Positions 27,301 through 39,300 of a stretch of DNA of 64,000 nt are shown here, in pieces (the stretch's first letter is position 1; each line of letters begins with the position of its first letter). The stretch is from Ricordea florida (Eukaryota; Cnidaria; Anthozoa; Corallimorpharia; Ricordeidae): positions 8,180,386 through 8,244,385 of the forward strand of contig OX453287.1 of assembly GCA_949710005.1 (NCBI GenBank). The letters run 5' to 3'. The notes below the pieces were generated by a model. The model was given only the letters and a program-made list of their open reading frames with translations, was not told where the DNA came from and did no database searches. The position numbers were made by a program, and so were the translations under genes.

Positions 27301-30300
27301 GGCCAAAAAAACAACAAAGTACAATATAGCTTGCAACCATGTACATGGAATAAGGCAGCATGATTTAACAGTTTCTTGCTGCAATAATTAAATGTTAAGT
27401 AATAAAATTAAAGTTTCTTGTCTTTGAAAAATTCTGTTCAAGTTGACCATTCACTTAATAAATCACTATGTGTGAAAATATGCACATAATATAAACTTGA
27501 ACATTTTTAAAGAGAAATTTAATTTTTGATTTTTTTGAAAAGTTCATTTAGAGTAGTGAACATGGCCATGGTCATTTGTTGTTGCTGTTGTTGAAACTGC
27601 TGTTGCTGCTGGATTAGCATGCTTTGAAACTGTTGCTGTTGTTGCAACTCAGCTGCCCGTAGTTCCAGCTCTCTGCTCCTTATCTGACTCTGGTCGTCCT
27701 GGTATTTTTGCTTCATGGCTACACTCTCCTTTATCATGTCAACCATGCTTGTTTGACTCTTTCTCCGTTTTGGTGAAACTTCTTCCTCCGATTCGTCACT
27801 TCCAGCCGTGTCGGCTTTGTTTCTTTTTTTCGTCAAACTTAACCTCTCAGTGGCTCTCTTTCTCATTTCTGCAGCTGTTGCCTTCTCCTTTGTCTCTTTC
27901 ACTTGTCTTTCCTCTTCGTACTCTGATATCCTCTCATGGATTTCTGTAAGTGCCCTGTAGTTCTCGTCATACTCGACATCCACTCCACTTGCTTGCTTCT
28001 CCTCCCTTTCTCTCTCTTTGAACTCGCTGTAAAGTTTTTCAAACTTCTCCCTGACTGATCTTTGCGTCACCTTCATACCATGTTGAGCTAAGGACTCTGC
28101 AATTTTTGACCATACAGCTCCTTTTTCTTTTGAACCATTATTAAATTTGAATGGTTCCTCCAATAGTATTTCACTCAACAGAAGAGATTCATGATGTTTT
28201 TTCCAGATAAACAACTCCCGCTTGCTGGTCATGATTTCTGCATTGAAAAATAATGTAAAAACTACATAAGTTGTGAGAATTTCACTATAGCCCAATGTTT
28301 ACATAGCAAAAATGTGTAAACAAAAACTTAATAAATGAATTACAGACATTAGAGTCAAAAAGTACAGAAGAAACCACCAAACGAACCAGCCTGCATTACT
28401 TCCAGGTAGGGTACGTAGAAGTGACTCTTTTAGTTCCTTCTTGTGGGATTAGACCAGACGAATGCTTTTACCAAGTTTTGTCGTGTGTAACAAAAATGTT
28501 GACTCGCACAGTTTTCTAAAAATACGTCGCAAACAGCTAAGTTTTGGTCTATTTTTTTTCGAAGCCAATGCGCTCTAAAACAAAGCAAAATCCACAGAAG
28601 CGTAGAAGCTCGGTAATTTCATTTTCACCTTAAAAATTCAGGTTGTTTTATTTTAGTTTTCAAAACTTCGGGTTCGCAAAGAGACAAAGAATAACATTGG
28701 AAACAAAGTTTGTTTTTCTCTTTAAATTTCGCAACAAAAACACTTATTTATATCTAACTAAATTCCTTACAGGTTGCCTTTAACTCAAAGCATTTATCAA
28801 AGAAACAGGGTTATTCTAAAAGTGATAAAAACCTACCTTGGAAATCTCGTACTCTTGTGAACGACTTCTCACAAAAATCTCGTCGTCGACGAAAGTCCGG
28901 CTACGAGTTTTAGTCTTACGTGACAGTGTCACGGTCATGACGCATGCGCGTTGGCCAGTAAATTGAAAATCTCGTACTCGTAGTCGAACTCGGAGTCGAA
29001 TCTAAAGGTCTCTATTTTGAAATTACAACTATTTCATGATAGAACATTAACGCGTAACATATCGAAAGATTGACGACGTAAGACAACATAAGGGATCCGG
29101 CCCAGGCACGTTAGCTGTTAACTTTGTATCCTAACTGTTACACAACAAAACGAGTGGAAAAAGAAAAGGAAAGAAAAGAAGAAAGGATTAAGCGATTGCT
29201 TCATTTTTCTGTCATGATTAGCTTATCAAAGGAACGGCTTCAGTCGATAATAACATCGTTCTATGACTTTTACAGTACCCACGACTTTGTTGTTTACAAC
29301 GCCAGATGTATTGGGTATGTAAAAATATCTAACCTCTTTGGAGAGGATTTATTATAAAGCCTGATTTTTTGTTGTTGTGTCTGTTAATTATTCTTTATGT
29401 TATATTCAGGATGTACGAAACTTGTAAATTACTGTCAAGCATTTCTGATTAATTAATAGACTTTGGAATTCTTTTTAGCTTTCTCTCGTGTTTACATCAG
29501 CCGTTTTTCGACCCAGTTGTATGGTGCGGGCCCATACAACAATGTACATATTTTTCAAACAATGAATTGGATAAAAAAATTTTTGTGTCTACCTCATTAA
29601 GGAATCACAGACCAGCCAGCACCATCAACTCACTCAGTGACACCTACGAAAGGTATTTAACATATTTATTGCACGCAATTTGACAGATGTTTCCTCCAAG
29701 TGCGATTATATTTTTCTCAATAACATCTCTTCATGATTTATTGATAAAAAACGTTATATAACGATGATTAAGTAATGGTATGGTTAAGAGGCAGGCAGAA
29801 AAACCACAGCGCTCGGCAATAGTTAATTTTGTGGTACTAATTGGCGCATAGAGCAAAGCCAAATTTGGCCGAAAGACAGAAAATAGGGATATGGAAAAGA
29901 CAAGGTCTAAAATGACGGTTTTTGAAATGTTTTCATTGTTTTTCGTTTTTTTGTATTAGCCAATGAGATGAGGCGATTTAAATGGAATTAACAATTAACT
30001 GTTCGCACCTTTTTATTGAGTTTTGCCGTACGCCTGCCTACCTTTTAGCCGGACCATTCAGACTTAAATGACAGTCATAAAACCAAAATTACTACAGCCA
30101 ATCATAAGATGTGTACATAATCAAGAGAACCAATCAGAACGCAAAGGAAATTTATTTTGTTAGCAACACCTTGTGCAGAAACTCGCGTGTGAGCTAATGA
30201 CGATTTTATTTAGTTTTGTGTGATATTATTGGAACGTGCAGTAACCCGAGATTCCCTACTAATCGCTTATTTTCAAAATGTAAAAGCAAATAACGTTTGA

Positions 30301-33300
30301 CGCGATATATACTCGAATACCAGATACCAGGCTCGTTATTAAAACAATGTATATCTAAATCTCCTGCTTAAGAGAAATTGGACGAGTTCGTGATTGAAAC
30401 GTTAGTGATGTATTTAATGAACTATTTTGAATGAGCAGTTACTAACTAATAATTTTTGGTGCGGCATAAAAGAGATTGAAAGGTTAATTAAGAGCAGCGA
30501 AAATTCAGTTTAGACAACTGTTTTGTTAAGCTCGGTCTAAACTTCGTTGAAATAACCCGCGCACATCAAAGACCGAGAAAAAAGCTGACACTACGACGCG
30601 CGGCAGAATAGTATTGATGAAGTGCGAGGTGTTTGAAATGTGATGTGTGAAGTGTTTGATAAAGCTATAGCTTCTCAACCATACGGCGTATAAATGTTTT
30701 AAAATATTTTCAAATTCATCTATGATGCATAAGAAAAAGAGAGGGGAAATCAGGTAGTGTAACTTGCTTGGATAACCGACGAAACATGTCTTGTTTAACC
30801 TTGTTCATTTTTTTCTTCTAAATACTTCGTTTTAGAAGCTTTATCAAACACTCGATACATGTATATCAGCACCTATCAAACAACACCACTTTAGTCAAAA
30901 ATACTCCGCTGGTTGTTGTATTTTCAACTCTCTTCTTGGTGCTTTTATGTGATGAAACACTGTATCTAGTGTTTGACATGTGATGAAACACTGTATCTCG
31001 TGTTTAATATGTGATGAAACACTGTATCTCGTGTTTGATATGGTACTTAAAAACTCGATCCTCTCGTAACAAGACACGTTGCGCCTTTAGGAGCCCCTAC
31101 CTTTATGCTCAAACCACAGATGCTACCATCAGCATTTGCCTGGATCGCAACCTCAGTGTACAAGAGCCCTATGAGGTAAGGCTTAGTAGCCCAAAGTTTT
31201 ATTCATTTTTGTCTTTTGATAGTGAAATGCATGGATGAAGAAGGAAGTGTCTATATTATCAACAATGAAGAAGGTGGATGGAAAGTGTCTCCATGTCTCA
31301 CATGCTATTGTAGAGAAGGTTTGATGTCTTGCCAATGGGATGTTACAGTCCGTTTTCCAGGATTTTACTGGGGCACAACTAAATTGAAAGACGTCTGTTC
31401 TCAGCCAAAGTGCAATGTCTTCCAATTTATTAAAGACAAGAGAAGCATTTGCAAAGGTAAAGAGACTAGGTCATTTACAGCCTAAATGAATGATTTTGAC
31501 CAGTGTTCATGATAATTCAACTTTATTTCAGCAAAATACTATTATGACACGGATTAAGTCGTATACGTAGTAGGAGGGTCTCAATGGGGTTAACCGTTAG
31601 CAGTTAAATGGGTAAAAAAAAGTAGCCGTTAGGCGTAAATATTGAAAAATTTTACCCGTTAGCCGTAGAAAATATTAACCGTTAGTCATAAAACAGCCAA
31701 AAATATTAACCGTTAGCCGTAAAACAGTCAAAAATATTAACCGTTAGCCGTCAGTAAAAGTCATCATCCCATTGAGACCTTCTAGTAGAGGAGTGTATCA
31801 TAAAACAAGCATGATATTTGTTTTTGTGATATCCAGAATTATTATCCGACTATGCTGTGATATCCAGAATAATGAAGGTCTTGATATGTTGGTGTTCTTT
31901 ACTTATGCTATGATATCCAAAATAATGAAGGTCTTGATACGTGAGAGTTATCCACCCAGGTATCTGACTTTCACAGATAATTGCTACCTCGCCCCTGGTG
32001 ATTCTAGAATTTTACAAAAATTTCATCCAGCATCATCCTAGAACTAACATAGAGCGCGTGTAAGGCAAACTCGCTTAGCGATGGTGCTGGTAAAAATTCT
32101 TCGATCGGGTACAAATTTCGCACGTTCTTTTAATTCTTATAACTAGTTTATATCTAATGCAACATCTTTTGCCAAAAAGAAAACTTATGATTTTGTGGAA
32201 AAAAGTGATCGACCTCATCAGGAATAATTAATAATTAATAAATAATAATAATTAATTAGCAATTATTATTAATCAGCAATTATTCTGCTTTGCTTCGAAA
32301 GCTGCCGAGCTGATAAAGGATGGTGGGCTTCTTATGGAGGGTCAAACTTGGAACTACGAAGGATGCGACTTTTATTTTAACGGATCTGAGCGTGTTCAAG
32401 ACAAAGGAGTGGTATGTCCTACTTCAGCAAGGCCCGCTTGTTATGTCTACAGAGGAGCAATTTGTTGTGCAACTGAGTGTCAAGGTATGCTATGGGGATG
32501 GTGATGATGATGATATGGATAATGATAATAATAACAATAACTGATAATAATTTTTCAAAATACTCCTAAGCCTTATTCACATTCCAAGAATCCTATATAC
32601 ACACGTTCTAAAGGAAAAGCAACTTATCTAAAAACCTATTAAAAATGTTTTTTTTTTTTCAGTTGTACGACCGTAAAGTATTGAACCTTTAAAATCTTAA
32701 AAACTAATAATGATAATAGGCAATGACGATAATGATTGGTAACACTGATTGATTTGGTTGGATGATAACGGTGGTATAAGAGAAAAAGGCGATGATATAA
32801 CAAGGTTACCATGACAACATCATGAGGCTAACTTCGAAACTGTTTTGATTAAAAAAAAAACAATGGTGGAGAGATTTCCGGAAATTTCGAAGGAAGAAAC
32901 TGAACAGCTTGCCGAGAAGGCAATAAATTAAAACACAAAGAAAACTACTGAGACTTAACTAAATGTTTAGTTGACGAACACAAGCCAAAAACGAGGACAG
33001 TTCAAAACTCGAGGCCAAAGAATTAAGGGACGGACCATTAGAAAAGTGATGGCGGGGGGGGGGGGGGGGTGGGGGAAACAAAAAAAAATTCATGCAAGGG
33101 AAAATGCCAAGAAAAAAAATTTATGCAAAGAAGAAGGTAAAAAAAAATTCATGCAGAAGGAAGGTCCAATTGTGACTTTTTCACACGTAGTAAAAAAAAT
33201 TCGTGCAGAGGGGTTCACCTGAAAAACAAAATTCCTGCACAAGCAGTGAGCGAAAAAAAAAATTCGTGCAAACTGAAAATTGCCCACCCACCCCCCCCCC

Positions 33301-36300
33301 CATCACTTTTCTAATGGTCCGTCCCTAAAAAACAATATATTGCACAAATAAATCCTACAATCCTTTCCCACTACAAGGACTGAAAAGGACTTTCAGTGAA
33401 TATTTTCCCGTTGATTTGATGCGTACAGCGAAAATAAATGTGGATCACTTTTCATGCAAACTAGAGAGAATATACAAAAAAGTGGCCAGCCATGTTTGTT
33501 CATTCCAGCGAGCAAAAGAGCTTCATCCAACAACAAATTTGAAATGATTTAGGGGAACTAGAAAAAAGATAAAAAAAAATTAATTCTCTAGGTTACCTAA
33601 TAACGGAGCAAGAATTACGCACAGCCCTCGTGAATAAAAACATACAAAATCGCCGTTTTCCGACAAACTAAGAAATGAAATGATCTTAGCCAGCCTTGAA
33701 CCACGCATACCTATTAATCTCAAACTTTTTAATCATGTTCTTAACTCTGGTAACAGGGTCTGAAAGGAGGGAGGGGGGAGGGGGGGTCCTAATCCCGTAT
33801 TCCCGCTTCTTTTTCACGGGAATCCCGCATCCCGCACTCCTAATTAACTTTATTGACTTTATTAATCAGACAAGCTCTTTGGTTTGGTTTGATTCGTGTT
33901 AACTGGATGATTTGCTTTCACTGCTGGTACTCTTCTTTGGGTCGTAAAGCTTTCCCTCACCTAATTCCCGATAGACAGGCAAAAAATCCCGTATTTTGTG
34001 CAAACATTTTGAATGACAATCCCGCTTCCCGAAGAGCAGTGAATTCCCGAATCCCATCAATAAATTTTGCGTTTTACCGAATCGCATATCATATCTTGAT
34101 CAAATCCCAGATCCCCGGGAATACAATTCCAGACTCTGTGGTAAAATGCCAGACGTTTGGTGTAAAGGCGTTATAATGCCAATTCACAAATCAGAAGATA
34201 ACAATAAACGTACAAACTACAGAGGATTCTGTGTTTCTAGTTGTTTGGGAAAATTGTCTTGCTTCATTTTAATGGCAACCTTTAGATAAGCTGAAAATGT
34301 AATTGTTGAGAAATTACCTCAACACGTTTTCAATTCCCTATTAACATTGCTCACTCTTAGATTCTTCTGAGTTGCTATCTTTATTTTACAGCATTAAAGA
34401 ATTTATCACAAGTATTAAGATTTTCAACTAGAGTCTGTCCCAATGAACGTATGATAGTGTCACCTGACGTACCATGCGAAGACCCAAAGCCCATGTGCTT
34501 GAACGATTCAGTTACTGCACCGCACACAAGACCCCATATCAGGTCATACATGCCGTTTTCTACAGAAAAGCCGTATGGCCAGACCACAGGTGAACCACAT
34601 AATGAAACAGCCTCTACAGCTGCAAATGGGAGGAACCACAGGCAGACGTGTAACTCAGGTATTTGATTTCTTCAAGAGAAAATGAGGTAAGAGAACGTAT
34701 CTTTCATACTGGGTTCTCTTACTATGATAAGGGGACAGAATCAAGAGAAAATGAGGTAAGAGAACGTATCTTTCATACTGGGTTCTCCTACTATGATAAG
34801 GGGACAGAATCAAGCGAAAATGAGGTAAGAGAACGTATCTTCCATACTGGGTTCTCCTACTATGATAAGGGGACAGAATCAAGAGAAAATGAGGTAAGAG
34901 AACGTATCTTCCATACTGGGTTCTCTTACTATGATAAGGGGATAGAATCAAGAGAAAATGAGGTAAGAGAACGTATCTTCCATACTGGGTTCTCTTACTA
35001 TGATAAGGGAACAGAATCAAGAGAAACTGAGGTAAGAGAACGTATCTTCCATACTGGGTTCTCCTACTATGATAAGGGAACAGAATCAAGAGAAAATGAG
35101 GTAAGAGAACGTATCTTCCATACTGGGTTCTCTTACTATGATAAGGGGATAGAATCAAGAGAAAATGAGGTAAGAGAACGTATCTTTCATACTGGGTTCT
35201 CTTACTATGATAAGGGGACAGAATCAAGAGAAAATGAGGTAAGAGAACGTATCTTCCATACTGGGTTCTCCTACTATGATAAGGGAACAGAATCAAGAGA
35301 AAATGAGGTAAGAGAACGTATCTTCCATACTGGGTTCTCCTACTATGATAAGGGAACAGAATCAAGAGAAAATGAGGTAAGAGAACGTATCTTCCATACT
35401 GGGTTCTCTTACTATGATAAGGGGATAGAATCAAGAGAAAATGAGGTAAGAGAACGTATCTTCCATACTGGGTTCTCCTACTATGATAAGGGGACAGAAT
35501 CAAGAGAAACTGAGGTAAGAGAACGTATCTTCCATACTGGGTTCTCTTACTATGATAAGGGAACAGAATCAAGAGAAAATGAAGTAAGAGAACGTATCTT
35601 CCATACTGGGTTCTCTTACTATGATAAGGGAACAGAATCAAGCGAAAATGAAGTAAGAGAACGTATCTTCCATACTGGGTTCTCCTACTATGATAAGGGG
35701 ACAGAATCAAGAGAAAATGGGGTAAGAGAACGCATCTTCCATACTGGGTTCTCCTACTATGATAAGGGAACAGAATCAAGAGAAAATGAAGTAAGAGAAG
35801 GTATCTTCCATACTGGGTTCTCCTACTATGATAAGGGGACAGAATCAAGAGAAAATGAGGTAAGAGAACGTATCTTCCATACTGGGTTCTCCTACTATGA
35901 TAAGGGGACAAATGTTTTTTATAGATCCGGAATCTTTTTTAACTGACCAACAGCTAATGTCCTTCTTATCACGTGGTTGTAATTTCAATGCGCCATGTTG
36001 AAACCGCGGAGCCATGGAACGAGATATAAATAGATTCCGCGTTAAAAATAGATTTTGTTCCCTTATCCTATCAGACGGAGTTATGTTCTCTTTCCTCATT
36101 TTCTTTTGATTTCTTATATCTTTATCTCCAATCGAAAGCTCCTCGGTAATCTCTTGACCTTTTACGTCAGATATCTTGTGTCAGGATGAAGAACTCAACA
36201 CATACTTTGACCAAGCCACATGGTCTGTGGGTCACTGCATCCAGTGTTCGTGTAGCAATGGCAGCATTCACTGTTCTAGAAAAGTGTCATTTCTGACTAG

Positions 36301-39300
36301 AGGAGGAGGCCATTTTACAGACCGCTGTTACCAACCACAATGTAATGTCACTGCTTTCTTGAAAGTAAACCAAGGTGTTTGCAAAGGTGAGCTCTAAAGT
36401 ATAGAGCGTATGCACATGTCGTCACGGTAGCCATGTTGGTGTCCCCAAACAAAGAAACGGTGGCCATGTAGGTGTTCCAAACTGATCCCCCAGGAATTAA
36501 TTTCTATTTGAATGCAATCATCTTCTTTTGTTTCCGTTAGACATGGCCGCTGATAATGTGAGCGAATAGGCTCTATAAACCTATGCAACGCCACATCTTA
36601 TAATACAATAAAATACAATACAGAAAAGTGCTGTGCAATTTTGCAAACTAAAAAAAAATCTGTTATTTTCTTTCTAAATTCTGAGTCACTAGGAAAGCTC
36701 CATTAATTCTAGAAGCGCCCATCGGTTGACATGTTATTTTACCTCTTAGCATGCAGATGGAATGGTACACTTTTCTTTGATGGTAATCGGTGGAAAGAAA
36801 ATGGCGTCGATTTCTACTGCAGCACTGCTTGGCAGAAAGTGAGGCCTGGATGTTATGTTGAGTGGAATAAAGTGAGCTGTACTGGGGCCATGCCAGGTAA
36901 GAAATTTGTTCCTGTCAATGCTACGCTGCTTGTGACATTTTAAAATAATGCTATTCAGCAGAAAGCGGGATAGTTGAAAATGTTGCTTAAAAGGTACTGG
37001 AATTGCAGGTCTAAGGAATCTATCGTTAATATCCAAGAATGAACTTTTTCTGTGTGAAAGCGGTGATGAGATCAGAACAACCAATGTTCGTTGTGACTCA
37101 AGGCCAGACTGCGATGACTTTTCAGATGAGCGAAACTGCAGTCACTGTAAGTAAAAGTTTTTCTCGCTTTACTTAGTTACAACACATCTTGCGTGCCAGC
37201 TTGTGTCAGCCAGCTATTACGGCTTGTGCCACACCTTCTATCACTTTTTGTGTGACGCCTCTTATTGCACATGGTGTCACATCTTATATATATCACGCCT
37301 TGCTTCACGCCTTTTATTACACCCTAAGTGCACCACGTGTCACGCCCAGTATCACACCTGCTGTCACAACTGACACAACACCAGATGTCGCACCCCATGT
37401 CACACCTGGTGTTACGCCGCGTGTCACACCTTCTATCACTTCTTGTGTGACGCCTCTTATTACACATGGTATCACATCTTATATATATCACGCCTTGTTT
37501 CACGCCATTTATTACACCTTAAGTGTACCTCGTGTCACGCCCAGTATCACACCTGCTGTCACAACTGACACAACACCAGATGTCGCACCCCATGTCACAC
37601 CTGGTGTTACGCCGTGTGTCACACCTTCTATCACTTCTTGAGTGACGCCTCTTATTGCACATGTTATCCCACCTTACATATACCACGCCTTGTTTCACGC
37701 CATTTATTACACCTTAAGTGTACCTCGTGTCACGCCCAGTATCACACCTCCTGTCACACCTGATACCACGCCGTATCACGCCGTGTCACACCTGGTGTTA
37801 CGCCGCGTGTCACACCTTATACCACATCTTGTGTGATAACACGTGCTACGCCTGGTGTTACAACTCTCGTCACACCTTTCATCACACCTTATGTCAGACC
37901 CCGTTTTACACCTGGTATTTCATCTCGTGTCACACTCTCACATTTAACTTTGTGATATGCTGTAGTTATCAGTTCCTACAGATTGTTCGAGATTCGATGG
38001 AGTAGAAATATCCACCCTTTAATACACTTGTTCCGATGGAAGCTAAATGTTTAATACTCGCTCATCGCTCGTACGTAAGCAAGCAAGCAAGGTTTGCTAT
38101 AACATAAATTCATATACAAACAGTTACAAAGAGTAAGCAAATACGATAAAATAAATCAGGTTATGATTACTTACAACCTTGTGGGGCTCCACGAAAAACG
38201 TTCAAAAGAAAAGGGTGGAAAAAAAAAACATGACGATTTGTACATGTAAGCCGGCCAAAACGTGATCGTAAAAAACTTAAAGCGCGAGGTCCGCTGCCTT
38301 GTGGGAGTTGGTACAGATTCCTGTTAGTGCGAGCATCACATTGGTCAATAAGATTTATATATTACAGCTTGCTTCGCGGATTGGCTGTGATCAAAAGAAC
38401 TTAAAATATCATACTGGCAATTGTACTTAGTAAGTGACAAACTTCTACTTCTTAGACTACTGTGCAGCCCAGACAGCGTTTGGCATTTATTGGCCAAGAT
38501 CTGTTGCTGACCAGGAAATAACTAACAATTGTTCATCATATGACCCTTCACTGACTGGTAGGTCACTTCAACAAGACTGTTATATTATTGGTAGAATTAA
38601 TCAGTGGATAATTAGATGATATGAAAATAAAACCTAACTTGCTTATATTTCAGAACCCGCTCACAGGTTGTGCTCTCAATTACAAATTAGTTATCATATG
38701 AAATTTGAAAACCTTTTTGATGGATTGTGCTCTGCATGTCATTGCTTAGTTGCTGCATTCTAGGTAGGTAGGTAAAAGGTGCACACGAGCCTTAAGGCCC
38801 ACACGACCGGAGCTTATCCCGGTTTCAATAGCATGACGCACTTGGGAGTATTATTACTCCTCCCTGGATGGGATGCTAGTCCAACGCAGGGTTACCCCCA
38901 GCATTACATTGCAGGTGCCACAGGAGACCCACTAGTGCCACAGGAGGCCCAGCGTATTCATGTTTCAATAGCATGAAACACCTGGGAGTATTATTACTCC
39001 CTCCTGGATGGGATGCTAGTCCATTGCAGGGTCACTCCCAGCATTGTATCACTGGTACCCATTTATACACCTGGGTGAAGAGAGACAGTGTGGAGTAAAG
39101 TTTCTTGTCTAAGGAAACAACACAGTGCCAGCACCAGGGCTCGAACTCCAAACCTTCTGTTCGGAAGTCCGACACGCTAACCACTACACTACTGTGCCTC
39201 CACATTCTAGGGTGATGTATAATAAAAGTCGTTTTTCGTGAAATTCGCTTCCATCGAGCGTGCAATTTGGCTCATGAATGTTTTTACGAAAGCAGGATCC

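Larger units (their letters stand above)
24953..29013. mobile_element. PIF/Harbinger DNA transposon, apparently complete (4061 bp)
   Basis: Terminal inverted repeats begin AGAGACCTTTAGAT at both ends and continue with related GACGACGACTTCG/GACTCCGAGTTCG sequence, about 45 bp each. ATT flanks both sides (24950-24952, 29014-29016), a 3-bp duplication as is usual for Harbinger. It carries the two genes typical of the superfamily: a DDE nuclease on + and a Myb/trihelix-like protein on -, convergent. Inserted in intron 1 of the GPCR gene. Confidence 0.88.

Noticed and set aside
31096-31174. Splice-flanked open stretch (cctttag|GAGCCCC ... TATGAG|gtaagg) as an extra GPCR exon
   Set aside because: Its length shifts the phase, so the next exon (31223) would hit a stop after a few codons. 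It could still be an alternative or non-coding exon.
31011-31238. Lectin-like reading (YAQTTDATISICLDRN)
   Set aside because: Short, in a phase that does not join the flanking receptor exons, and I could not tie it to any family.
32971-33222. Lys-rich frame
   Set aside because: A-rich repeats inside MITE family 2 copy 2.
34663-35946. 427-codon and 418-codon open frames on opposite strands
   Set aside because: Both are translations of the 69-bp minisatellite (23 codons per unit). The exon before it has its own donor, and read-through from that exon hits TGA before the array.
37189-37836. Thr/Pro/Val-rich frames that look like a mucin stalk
   Set aside because: Intronic minisatellite; no acceptor before it in the right phase, and the exon at 37009 joins 38456 in phase without it.
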